64,000 nucleotides of DNA from Megalobrama amblycephala (lineage: Eukaryota; Chordata; Actinopteri; Cypriniformes; Xenocyprididae). This document shows positions 23,791 through 34,381 of this stretch, in pieces. The stretch is from NCBI RefSeq assembly GCF_018812025.1, contig NC_063049.1:35903447-35967446 (forward strand). The letters are read 5' to 3'. How positions within the stretch are numbered: position 1 is the first letter of the stretch; each line of letters begins with the position of its first letter. A program made the position numbers and the translations under genes. Below the pieces are notes generated by a model. That model was given only the letters and a program-made list of their open reading frames with translations. It had not been told where the DNA came from and did not search any database.

Positions 23791-24260
23791 GGTAACACTT
23801 TACGGTAACACTTTATTTTACAGTGCCATTGTTACATATGTTACATGTAGTTACTATAGTAATAACTATAAATTATGCATAATTAAATGCCACCAAACCC
23901 TAATCCTAACCCTATAGTAAGTACATGTAGTTACTTAATATTACTCATTACTTAAATGTATAATTACAGTGTAACAAAGACACCTTAAAATAAAGTGTAA
24001 CCCACTTTACAATAAGGTTCATTAGTTAAACATTAGTTAATGTATTAACTAACATTAAGTAACCATGAGCAATACATTTGTTACTGTATTTACTAGTCTT
24101 CGTTAATGTTAGTTAATGAAAATACATTGTTCATTGTTTGTTCACGTTAGTGCATTAACTAATGTTAACAAGATTTTAATAATGTAGGCCTATTAGTAAA
24201 TGTTGAAATTAACATTAACAAAGATTAATAAATGCTGTATAAGTGTATTATTGGATTATT
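23791..24260. mobile_element. hAT-like MITE (GGTAACACTTTACAATAAGG type), host of a nested copy
   Basis: The first 13 bases (23791-23803, GGTAACACTTTAC) are continued at 24003 by 'cactttacaataaggttcat', once the insert 23804-24002 and its target duplication are removed. The body is built of 'gttaatg'/'cattaac' repeats in both orientations. The right end fades near 24260; no inverse terminus was found, so the copy seems truncated. Confidence 0.65.
23804..24002. mobile_element. Nested 199-bp hAT-like MITE with perfect 8-bp duplication
   Basis: The left end is GGTAACACTTTATTTTACAG and the right end 'taaaataaagtgtaacc'. The octamer CACTTTAC stands immediately left (23796-23803) and right (24003-24010). 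The duplicated site lies within the terminal sequence of the host MITE, so the insertion is only a few bases from the host's own end. Confidence 0.88.
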
Positions 24261-24792
24261 ATTTGATACTCATATATGATATAGTGAGAAATGTGATCAT
24301 GCTCAAGGGGGAAAAAAACACCTCGGTTTCATTGAGATGACCAAACTAAGCAATAAGAAAAATGCATTTTGCAGTTGCTGATATTTATATTCCCAGAAAG
24401 TAAGATGAAATTCTGATCGCTTGTAATGTAAGTCAATGAGATCTTAATAACACTAAATGCATAGTTGTCACTCTAATAATATGTGTTAGTAAGATGATAT
24501 TTAAATGCTTAGTTTTATGACCAAAGCTCTGTATATAAATAATATAATAAATAAATAAAATATAAACATTAGATGAAAAACTTAAAAATAAAAATAAATA
24601 TTTTTGTTTGTTGGGAAGCTGCACCCCTCGAAGGCCGCGTTCGAAGGCCGATTACGTCACAGCGGCGCGACGAAGGCTGCCGCTCATTCAAATGCGCCCT
24701 TCTTTTCTCGGGCAATGAAGGACACAATAGACGGACCCTTCGCGGCCTACTCTACTCCAGTATTCACGATAGGACAGGTATTTTCAAAGGAA
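24261..24792. promoter_or_regulatory. Spacer and GC-rich 5' region of the Myb/SANT-like gene
   Basis: 24261-24600 is AT-rich. From about 24617 to 24760 the sequence turns GC-rich with 'gaaggccgcgttcgaaggcc' and 'gcggcgcgacgaagg'. It leads straight into the coding start at 24793, so it is the likely promoter or 5' UTR. The transcription start cannot be fixed by eye. Confidence 0.4.
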
Positions 24793-26077
24793 ATGGCGGG
24801 TAATTCTTTGGCGGTCGGCAGATACACTTATAAATGTAAGTATTGTGTTTTAATTTACTCAAATAGCTCGCGAAACAAGTGTTAAAAGCCAAGCGTCTTT
24901 CTTTCTTAAAAACGTGAACTTAACCCCTGCGTTACCACTGCTCAGCCTCATTTGTTAGGTGGTCTGAGGCGAAACTTGTTCTAATATTTCTTTTTGTTTT
25001 AGGGAGAAAGGATCAGACAGCTCAATTTATTCACATGCGAGCCGAAAATGATCACTTATTTACCGGGGCAAAAAACTCGGCCAGCGTGGCTTGGAGGTAA
25101 GGCAACGACCCATTTGTAATATTTCCACTAGGCTTTCTTGTGTATTATAACAAATAGCCCCTCACCCTATGCAAAGCCAACAACGACAACCAGTAGAAAA
25201 GGTAACGATAGTCTTTCACTTTGTTGTGTTTTTGTAGTGCTGTCATGCGATATATGTTCTACAAATGTTTTAACTAAACTTGAGGATCCAGAAATATGAT
25301 TTCTGGAGTATTTTTTTAATGCATGTCCTGCTGTGTCATATTTTGTAATGTTAAGATTGCACGCATGTCTTAATACTTTTCATAAGCGATTCCTTTTTCT
25401 CTTGTTTTAGGATAATTCTGGAGAAAATGGGTTTGCTGGGGATGGTCACTCCCTATCAGGCCAAAAAAAAATGGGACAACTTGAAAAAAAAATACAAAGT
25501 AAGTTAAATTGTAAGTTAATAGTAAGTTAATTGACACATCTATGCTGAAATTTTTGTTGTTAACAACATACATGGTTTGTTTGCTCTTTCTTAGGATTGC
25601 AAGTGTCCTGGGACAGGTGAAGGAGTGAATGGGAAACCCACTGCTGCAACTTGGCCCTGGTTTGTCCTCATGGACGAGGTGTTGGGACAGAGGCATTCCA
25701 ACAACTCCCCTGTCCTAATTTCCTCCATCCCTGAGGACACACCAGGGCCAAGTTCAGCAGTGGATGACCAAGATGAGGAGGAGCCAGCAACATTCAAGAG
25801 AAAAAGAGAGGATGAGCTGATCGAGCTAATTAGGGAGGAAATAACGTTTCAGCAAGAGACAGAGCAGAGGAGCGCACAGGAGCACAGGGAGAGAATAGAG
25901 CCAGCAGCAGCACCAGACAATAGAAAAAGAGACAGAGTGGATGAGCTGATCGACCTAATTAGGGAGGAAATAAAGTTTCAGCGAGAGACGGAGGAGAGGA
26001 GAGCACGAGAGAGCAGGGAGAGAATGGACAGACTGTTATCTCTTCTTGAGAGAATGCTTGAGAAAAAAAAAATATAG
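24793..26077 (+). CDS. Myb/SANT-like (trihelix type) DNA-binding protein, four exons, 235 residues
   Basis: Exons 24793-24835, 25003-25096, 25411-25498 and 25595-26077 join in frame. Every junction has GT...AG, with GTAAG donors and T-rich acceptors. The N-terminal 90 residues form a Myb/SANT-like fold: tryptophans at about 15, 44 and 67 (YKW, SVAWR, KKWDNLKKKYK) are spaced as in the three-helix domain, followed by a 'TWPWFVLMDEVLG' helix. Residues about 130-235 are charged and helical, with an internal duplication of roughly 45 residues around 'DELIELIREEI' and 'DELIDLIREEI', likely a coiled coil. Such proteins are known partners of Harbinger-class transposases, and many lone copies occur in fish genomes. 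No nuclease gene lies next to it here. It is intact, so it is either a recent transposon gene or a domesticated one. Confidence 0.8.
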
Positions 26078-26092
26078 ATGTTACATTTGGTA

Positions 26093-26098
26093 AATAAA
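26093..26098 (+). terminator. Polyadenylation signal AATAAA of the Myb/SANT-like gene
   Basis: AATAAA begins 15 bases after the stop codon at 26075-26077 and is followed by T-rich sequence. A very short 3' UTR is typical of transposon-encoded genes. Other AATAAA words follow at 26303 and later. Confidence 0.5.
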
Positions 26099-26139
26099 AC
26101 ATTTTTTTTTATGTATCTTTTTTTTTTTTTTTTTAAATG

Positions 26140-26607
26140 TCACTTATAAATGAAACAAAAGTGATTTCTGTACAGTTTATTTTTTCGGAATACTAGTTAA
26201 AAATGAAAAGTTGTTCTGTACATTATTTTGTAATTAAAGTTGCTTGTAAATCAAAGTAATTTCCGTACATTGTTTATGTTTGTAATGTAAGTTGAAATTT
26301 GTAAATAAAACAAGTAATTGTTCTATAAATTGTTTACAGGTTATTTGTAAATGAAAAATTCTTCTATACTTTTTTTTGTCATGTAGATTATATATTTTTA
26401 TTAAATGAAAATAAAATGTTCTATACATTACTTATAGCACTTTACAACTATTTACAACATAACTTACATTTAATATCAGAAAAACAACATAAAAATTTCT
26501 AACAGTACATAAACCAAATTGGGAAAAATTCTGTATGCTTTCATATATATATATTTGACATATATATAATAAATTACATATAATTTTTTTTCATATGTAT
26601 GTATAGT

Positions 26608-26660
<53 letters not shown>
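26140..26660. repeat. Degenerate tandem repeat of about 70-75 bp, then (AT)n
   Basis: Between 26140 and 26440 the words 'gtaaat(g/c)aaa' and 'ttctgtacatt/ttccgtacatt/ttctatacatt' recur four or five times at roughly 70-base spacing. An (AT)n microsatellite of about 50 bp follows at 26610-26659. Confidence 0.55.
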
Positions 26661-26663
<3 letters not shown>

Positions 26664-26892
26664 GTTTACCTTTTGTAGGGGCCAGTTTTTTTTTTAATTA
26701 CCTTGTTAAAATCTACTTGAATCTGCATATCTGTTCAAATTTACTGTTTACATTTTACCACTTACGTTAATCGCAATTGCCAATACCAATTTTTTTTTTT
26801 TCCACCATCAACTAAAGCCATTTTCACACTGCAAAGGTGGAACAGAAGCTCCAAATGACTTGGCATTTATGTTTATTTACACAAAGGTCTAC

Positions 26893-27420
26893 TGTTTAAA
26901 GGATTAGTTCACTTTCAAATTTATTCACCCCCATGTCATCCAAGATGTCCATGTCCTTCTTTCGTCAGTCGAAAAGAAATTAAGGTTTTTGATGAAAACA
27001 TTCCAGGATTATTCTCCTTATAGTGGACTTCAAAGGCCTCAACTGTTCAAGGTCAAAATTACAGTTTCAGTGCAGCTTCAAAGGGCTTTAAACGATACCA
27101 GATGAGGAATAAGGGTCTTATCTAGCAAAACGATCTGTCATTTTTGAAAAAATGTAAATGTATATGCTTTATATAAACAAATGATCGCTTTCCAAGTGCT
27201 TCCGCCAAAACCGCACTTTCGTATTCTTCAAAAAGCTTGCGCTGTATGTCCTACGCCTTCCCTATTCTACTCACGGAACAAACGCAGAGCCAGTTCCATT
27301 TTTTCTGCAAGTAGAATAGGGAAGGCGTAGGACAACGGTTATTCAAACCGGGAATATAAGAAAGCGATCAAAGAAGACTGCGGCCCATAATTTCAGTCTA
27401 ATGTGAGTTATGCACTTTTG
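26893..27420. mobile_element. M2-family MITE, copy opposite to 9948-10540
   Basis: It begins 'tttaaaggattagttcactt' and contains 'catccaagatgtccatgtcc', 'tcgaaaagaaattaaggttt' and 'gaataagggtcttatctag', which match the 10280-10540 block in reverse complement. A hairpin with 'tcctacgccttccctattct' (27249) and its inverse near 27314-27334 marks the centre. Non-coding. Confidence 0.7.
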
Positions 27421-28003
27421 CAAAAACTCCAGATACAATCTCTGAAACTGTCCGTACTGCAAAAGGAATCTTTTACTTGCATCTTTTCTGCATTTTGTTA
27501 TTCAGATTCAGAATTCGAACCCAGTATAGGGGTCTGGAAAAAGAGAAGAAATATTTTAAAATAAATAATAGCTTGATATTAGCTATCTGTTTAAAGATAT
27601 TTCAATAAAGTCATTGATGGAAGAAATTTGTAGATACTTCAAGTAAAAAGTACTAATACCACACTGTAAAAATACTAGAAGACATGTTCAAATCCTTAGC
27701 TAAGTATGTAAGCTACTTAAAATTTTACATATGCACATGTTTAAGGTTGGTTAATTTAAACTTTTATTATCTTTTATTACTTTATATACTTATAGGTAGT
27801 TTAATCTACAGCAATACATCATAATAAGACCACATTTTAGTTTTTAATTATACAGGTTTTTTTTTGTTTTGTTTTGTTTTTTACCAATATGTAATATCTA
27901 AATGAAAATGTAATATAAATGATGTCTAAAACGTTCGTTTTTCATAATGTTGAATTCAAATCTAAAGTACTTCAAATTTAGACTTAAATACAGAGTATGT
28001 ATG
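27421..28003. other. Intergenic stretch, nothing recognised
   Basis: AT-rich; a TTTTG-type run lies near 27856-27882. No gene. Confidence 0.45.
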
Positions 28004-28379
28004 TACAACCCAAATTCCGGAAATATTGGGACTTTTTTTTTTTTTTTTTTTTTTTTTAATTTGAATAAAATGAAAACTAAACTTTCAAATCACATGAGCC
28101 AATATTTTATTCACAAAAGAACATAGATAACATAACAAATGTTTAAACTGAGAAATTTTACACTTTTATCATCTAAATGAGCTCATATCAAATTTGATGC
28201 CTGCTACAGGTCTCAAGAAAGTTGGCACGGGGGCAACAAATGGCTGAAAAAGCAAGAAATGTTGAAAATATTCAGCTAGGAGAACATCTAGCAACTAATT
28301 AAGTTAACTGATATCAGGTCTGTAACATGATTAGCTATAAAGGGATGTCTTAGAGAGGCACAGTCTCTCAGAAGTAAAG

Positions 28380-29208
28380 ATGGACAGAGGCTCTCCAATC
28401 TGTGAAAAAGTATGTAAAAAGATTGTGGAATACTTTAAAAACAATGTTCCTCAACATCAAATTGCAAAAGCTTTGCAAATCTCATCATCTACAGTGCATA
28501 ACATCATCAAAAGATTCAGAGAAACTGGAGAAATCTCTGCGTAAGGGACAAGGCCAAAGACCTTTATTGGATGCCCGTGGCCCTCGGGCCCTCAGATGAC
28601 ACTGCATCACTCATCGGTATGATTGTGTCAATGACATTACTAAATGGGCCCAGGAATACTTCCAGAAACCACGGTCGGTAAACACAATCCGCCATGCCAT
28701 CTGCAGATGCCAACCAAAGCTCTATCATGCAAAAAGGAAGCTATAAGTGAACATGGTCCAGAAGCGCCGTCGTGTCCTGTGGGCCAAGGCTCATTTAAAA
28801 TGGACTGTTTCAAAGTGGAAAAGTGTTCTATGGTCAGACGAGTCCAAATTTGACATTCTTTTTGGAAATCACAGACACCGTGTCCTCCAGGCTAAAGAGG
28901 AGGGAGACCTTACGGCGTTTTATCACCGTTCAGCTCAAAAGCCAGCATCTCTGATGGTATGGGGGTGCATAAGTGCATACAGTATGGGCAGCTTGCATGT
29001 TTTGGAAGGCACTATAAATGCTGAAAGGTATATAAAGGTTTTAGAGCAACATATGCTCCCTTCCAGATGACGTCTATTTCAGGGAAGGCCTTGTGTATTT
29101 CAGCAGGACAACGCAAAACCACATACTGCAGCTATTACAACAGCATGACTTCGTCGTAGAAGAGTCCGGGTGCTGAATTGGCCTGCCTACAGTCCAGATC
29201 TTTCACCT
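28380..29208 (+). pseudogene. Tc1-like transposase, 5' part, broken
   Basis: Reading from ATG 28380 gives a helix-turn-helix region (HQIAKALQISSSTVHNIIKRF) that meets a stop near 28543. The match then shifts frame: the catalytic core resumes at 28747-29070 with '[14 protein letters not shown]' (first catalytic Asp) and 'SLMVWGCIS'. A stop follows and then 'VFQQDNAKPHTA' (second Asp, about 29090-29130) and 'NWPAYSPDLSP'. Several stops and frame changes make it non-functional. The last codons before the nested insert are at 29208. Confidence 0.85.
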
Positions 29209-29209
29209 A

Positions 29210-30761
29210 CACTGTGTGCAGAATTATTAGGCAAGTTGATTTTCTGATCATATTTTTTTTCTAAGCACATTTTACCAATTCCAATCCACATCAATCTTAA
29301 TAACTACTATTAATATTGTTTTTAATCATTTATAAATGATATATAATTGTTCATGAAGGCTGGAAATGAAAAATGCCTTATATTCAGGTGTGCAGAATTA
29401 TTAGGCAGGTTTGCTTTTACAGGCAAAATGAGTCAAAAAAGAGATTTAACTCAGACTGAAAAGTCAAAAATTATTAAATACTCATGAGAAGGACGCAATA
29501 CTAATGCAATACTAGAAATTGCAAAGTTAAAGCATGACCAAGGGAAAGCAAAATGCTCATTGGGTCAGCGGGGTCATACAAAATCAGGTAGAAAAGAAAA
29601 GACACATGTTAACTGCAAAAGAGTTAAGAATTAAGGTGAAGAATTAAGTGTGAAACCATCAGGAACCCTTTAGTCTCCACCGCCACCATTTTCCAGAACT
29701 GCAACCTACCTGGAGTCTTCAGAAGTGCAAGGTGCCAGGATCTCAGAGACTTAGGTTAGCTAAATAATCCTAAAAAATGACCCACACTTAATAAGAATCA
29801 CAAGCTGAAGTGTTGTGAAATACATGAAGACTGGGTTTTTATAGGCTTTATAGACAGACAGCTTGAGAGTGACTCCTGAAGGACCAGCACCACATCCTCT
29901 TGTACCACTGTTTGAAGAATTTATCTTCCAAAATCTGGCAGTAAGGTGTGGGAGTTCACTTTTAGTCCCTCTCTAATCCTGAAATATCCGTCTTGCAGAG
30001 ATGGACTAAAAATGATCTTCCAAAACTTACTACCAGATTCTGGAAGATAAATTCTTCAAACAGTGGTAAAAGAGGATGTGGTGCTGGTCCTTCAGGAGTC
30101 ACTCTCAATCTGTCTGTCTATAAGGCCTATAAAAACCCAGTCTTCATGTATTTTATAACACTTCCGCTTGTGATTCTTATTAAAAGCGGGTCATTTTTTA
30201 GGATTCTTTAGCTAACCTAAGTCTCTGAGATCTTGACACCTTGCACTTCTGGAGACTCCAGGTAGGTTGCAGTTCTGGAAAATGGTGGCGCTGGAGACTA
30301 AAGGGTTCCTGATGGTTTCACACTTAATTCTTCACCTTAATTCTTAACTCTTTTGCAGTTAACATGTGTCTTTTCTTTTCCACCTGTTTTTGTATGACCC
30401 CGCTGACCCAATGAGCATTTTGCTGTCCATTGGTCATGCTTTAACTTTGCAATTTCTAGTATTGCATTAGTATTGCGTCCTTCTCATGAGTATTTAATAA
30501 TTTTTGACTTTTCAGTCTGAGTTAAATCTCTTTTTTGGCTCATTTTGCCTGTAAAAGCAAACCTGCCTAATAATTCTGCACACCTGAATATAAAGCGTTT
30601 TTCATTTCCAGCCTTCATGAACAATTATATATCACTTATAAATGATTAAAAACATTATTAATAGTAGTTATTAAGATTGATGTGGATTGAAATTGGTAAA
30701 ATGTGCTTGGAAAAAAAATATGATCAGAAAGTCAGCTTGCCTAATAATTCTGCACACAGTG
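29210..30761. mobile_element. Nested palindromic Tc1-like derivative, 1552 bp
   Basis: It is flanked by TA (29208-29209 and 30762-30763) and has CACTGTGTGCAGAATTATTA at the left and the exact inverse at the right. The whole element is one inverted repeat: arm 29210 to about 29974 pairs with arm about 29998 to 30761, leaving a loop near 25 bases, with scattered mismatches. Each arm holds a decayed N-terminal half of a Tc1-like transposase (for example 'MSQKRDLTQTEKSKIIKY', then 'FSRTATYLESSEVQGARI'). It is a fold-back head-to-head duplication of one transposon half, not a simple internal deletion. Confidence 0.88.
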
Positions 30762-30763
30762 TA

Positions 30764-30953
30764 TAGAGAAAATACATCAAAGACGACCACGAACTCTTCA
30801 GCAGCTGGAAACCTATATCAGGCAAGAACGGGACCAAATTTCATCACCAAAACTCCAGAAACTCATTACCTCGATGCCCAGACATCTTTACACTGTTTTG
30901 AAAAGAAGAGGAGATGCTACACCATGGTAAATATGCCCTCGTCCCAACTATTT
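30764..30953 (+). pseudogene. Tc1-like transposase, 3' part
   Basis: This continues the broken transposase after the nested insert. Pieces such as 'QLETYIRQERDQISSPKLQKL' type sequence can be read in shifting frames, ending at 'ggagatgctacaccatgg' and 'ttgagacctgtagcaggcat', the usual 3' end of this Tc1 family. It cannot make a protein as it stands. Confidence 0.7.
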
Positions 30954-31128
30954 TGAGACCTGTAGCAGGCATCACATTTTGAAATAAAATTGTAAAATTT
31001 CTCAGCTTAAACATTTGTTATGTTATCTATGTTCTATTGTGAATAAAATATTGGCTCATGTGATTTGAAAGTCTTTTAGTTTTCATTTTATTCAAATTTA
31101 AAAAACGTCCCAACATTTTCGGGTTGTA

Positions 31129-32755
31129 TAAATGTGAAAATATATGGTCAAATTTACATTTAACATAAGAAATAAAACAGGTTAACTAATAGTTGCTAAC
31201 GATATAAAAGTGACATTACACAGTTTAACCATAGGCCTACATATTTTACCTGGTTATGGTCTGATCTCAGCCTGAGATATATCACCGCATTGAAGCATGT
31301 CAGAATCCAATAAAAACTCATAAAAAGCAAATAAATAAATCAGCTTTTCTGCCTCAATTTCTCTTTATAAAATCCCCTCACAAACTGTCACACAGCTGCT
31401 ACGCCATTTATCGACGCACCCCTCGCTTCGCCCTTCAAAGCATACTGAACACTTTTGCCCGGTTTAACAGACAGGGCTTAGGCCTTTGTTCAATTAGGAT
31501 ATTTAAGTAGCTTTTATAAACATACACTAGAAAAAACATTACTAATGTGCATCTTGAGACAAAACAATGGCACTGTCATAATTCAAGATGTCTCAGTACA
31601 AGGTGCTTCCAGTTAAAATAGCTTAAACATGCATTTTAGTCTAGGACTAGCTTAAGCCTTGTCTGTGAAACCAGGGGTTTATTTCCCATATGCACTAGGG
31701 GGCACTACAAGCCAGGTGCCCTTAGGTAAAGTTTACTATACAGTTCTTCTTTTGACTCCATGGAAGAAAACACTTCAGCAGTTTGCTACTTTTTTGATCA
31801 ATTTACGCTATTCAGGCCCCAGCTCTAACATCTCTGTAGGGGGATCACAGTACAGCGTGTTTAGGAACTGCTTTGGCAGATACATTAGGGTACAGATACA
31901 TACACGCATTACAGGACTGTTTATTTGATATTCAAGGGCAAAATGTTTATTTTTCTCTTAAACCACAATGACTTGAATCACGCCTTATCATGCGAGGCGC
32001 CGCGGCTGGTCTGACATCCGTGCGGAGAGGCATCATTCTGGGCTGACTGTGGGCGGCAGTGGGGTGGTTATCAGCACAGAGTTTAGACGCACACAGACAG
32101 AGCGTACGCACAACAAAGGGTGGAAGCACAACAGTGAGTGTCTGTGAGTCATTCTGCAGTTTCAAAATGTGTTAATATGATGTAGATGCAAATGAATAGA
32201 GGTGAAGACACATCGACCCACACGCTGCCCTCACTGTCATCTGTCTGTACGCATGTCATCAAAGGCAGATAGCGAACATCAAATGTCATTTTAGTAAAAT
32301 AACATTTAAATATAGTACAATTTTACATTTGATTTAGTCATCTATACACTTTATTTTACTTTACATATTACTTAATTTTTTTGTCCACATACTTTTCTTC
32401 AACACTACCCATCCAAAAGTTTGGACACACTTTTTTTCATTGCTTATTCTTAAATTCTTTAAGTTTTGTTGGCAAATATAAAATATAAATGTTTAGTGCC
32501 TACATATGGATTTCTTTACAAAACTAAAAAGTAAATAATGGACAAGATAGTCATGGATAGTCATAGCCAGTGTTGTTATTGTTTAACTAAAACCTAACAT
32601 TTATTAAAAATCGTTTTTGCTAACTGAAATAAGGCTGAAATAAAAAATAAACATTAAACGAAAAACTTACAACTAACTAAAATAAAAGTTGAAATTGAAG
32701 TTGAAGTTGCAGTACTAAAATGAATGTAACGTTACCGAATGAACTGAAATAAAAC
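31129..32755. other. Intergenic stretch with a Tc1-like end remnant
   Basis: At 32403 'tacccatccaaaagtttgga' resembles the end of another fish Tc1-like repeat (ends often read 'cagtcaaaagtttggacac'), without a matching partner. The open frame at 31947-32165 has no domain. Nothing else was recognised. Confidence 0.45.
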
Positions 32756-32759
32756 TTAA

Positions 32760-33729
32760 AGGTGCCCTAGAACCCTTTTTCAGAAGATGTAATATAAGTC
32801 TAAGGTGTCCCCTGAATGTGTCTGTGAAGTTTCAGCTCAAAATACCCCTTAGATTTTTTATTATTCAATTTTTTAACTGCCTATTTTGGGGCATAATTAC
32901 AAATGAGCCGATTTAGCGCATGTCCCCTTTAAATGCTCATGCTCCTCATCCCCAACCTCGCAACTCCATAATACATTGCATAAACAAAGTTCACATAGCT
33001 AATATAACCCTCAAAATGGATCTTTACAAAGTGTTCATCATGCAGCATATCAGATCATGTAAGTATAGTATTTTTATGGATGTTTACATTTGATTCTGAA
33101 TTAGTTTGATAGTATCCAATGCTGCGGCTAACGGAGCTAAAGCTAACATTACACACTGTTGGAGGGATTTATAAAGAATGAAGTTGCATTTATGAATTAT
33201 ACAGACTGCAAGTGTTTAAAAATGAAAATAACGACGTCTCTGGTCTCCGTGAATACAGTAAGAAACAATGGTAACTTTGACCACATTTAACAGTACATTA
33301 GCAACATGCTAATGAAACATTTAGAAAGACAATTTACAAATATCACTAAAAATATCATGATATCATGTCAGTTATTATTGCTCCATCTGCCATTTTTCAC
33401 TATTGTCCTTGCTTGCTTACCTGCATAAAGTCTGTTGATTCGGCTGTGCTGCTCCAGACATTAATACTGGCTTGTCTAATGCTTTGAACATGGGCTGGCA
33501 TATGCAAATATTGGGGGCATACATATTAGCCTAATGATCCCGACTGTTACATCACAGTCGGTGTTATGTTGAGAGTCGCCTGTTTATCAGAGGTCTTTTG
33601 CAAAAATCAAATTTACATAAGAAGGAGGAAACAATGGTGTTTGAGACTCACTGTATGTCATTTCCATGTACAGAACTCTAATTATTTAACTATGCCGAGG
33701 TAAATTCAATTTTCAATTCTAGGACACCT
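32760..33729. mobile_element. TTAA-flanked MITE, family M3, copy 2 (inverted relative to copy 1)
   Basis: The ends are AGGTGCCCTAGAA and 'ctaggacacct' (one change), between TTAA at 32756-32759 and 33730-33733. The body is the reverse complement of 14134-15085 with moderate divergence. The two copies could support inversion between them by recombination. Confidence 0.87.
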
Positions 33730-33733
33730 TTAA

Positions 33734-34377
33734 AGTCCCACTGTAGTCAATAATTTTATCCCTTAAAACTCATCTTTGATCACCAAAAGTACATATTTAA
33801 ATAAATATGTTTGCCGGTGAAAAATAAATTCTCCATGCCTTAAAATAGCTTGAATGTAATTCTAGTATACCGACTGTATAAATATGCTAATTAGCCCCGC
33901 CTCCACTCACTCGCACGAGCTCAGCTCGGTCAACTGAGGTAAACTCTGCACAATGGTATCGCTTTTTACAACGTCGGACACATAACGGTAATTAATATGA
34001 TTAGCCTTTTGCTTTTTGACTACATTATCAAACAGCTAATAATGTGTTGCTAATGTTACACGACTCTCTTGCTTCAGAGCGGTCATAGTTAATGATATGC
34101 TAAAGCCCAGCAGCTCGTAGACGTGATTGGTTACAAGGTAGTTTGTGACGTTAAAAACACCAGCGATTTCAAACCGCGATTTTGAAAGTATGGCTACGTT
34201 TACACGTGAGCGGCTATTTTCATAAACGGACATTTCAACCTCTCCGGTTTCAATTTAGATCACTGCCGTTTTAAAGAGAAAATACTGTTGACTTATGAAT
34301 TTTTTTGCACATGGTTTGTCTTAAAGCATATTAAAAACACCAAACATTAAAAACTTGATTTTCACCACAGGGGAATT
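33734..34377. mobile_element. TTAA-flanked MITE abutting M3 copy 2
   Basis: It starts 'agtcccactgtagtcaa' directly after the TTAA at 33730-33733 and ends 'caccacaggggaatt' before TTAA at 34378-34381. The termini are imperfect inverses (AGTCCCACTGTAGT against AATTCCCCTGTGGT). It therefore shares one TTAA with the neighbouring M3 element, as if one inserted at the other's target. A CpG-richer centre lies at 33895-33960. Confidence 0.65.
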
Positions 34378-34381
34378 TTAA

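Larger units (their letters stand above)
28006..31126. mobile_element. Tc1/mariner-like transposon, inactive, carrying a nested element
   Basis: The ends are CAACCCAAATTCCGGAAATA and the inverse 'gggttg' preceded by 'gtcccaacattttc'. TA stands on both sides (28004-28005 and 31127-31128), the Tc1/mariner target. Longer inner similarity continues ('ttcaaatcacatgagccaat' near 28085 with its inverse near 31050). A T-run interrupts the left terminal repeat (28033-28057). The original element was about 1.6 kb; the insert at 29210-30761 doubles it. Confidence 0.9.

Noticed and set aside
24617..31425. Harbinger-type transposon bounded by GCACCCCTCG words at 24617 and 31417
   Set aside because: The two words are in the same orientation rather than inverted, so they are not terminal inverted repeats.
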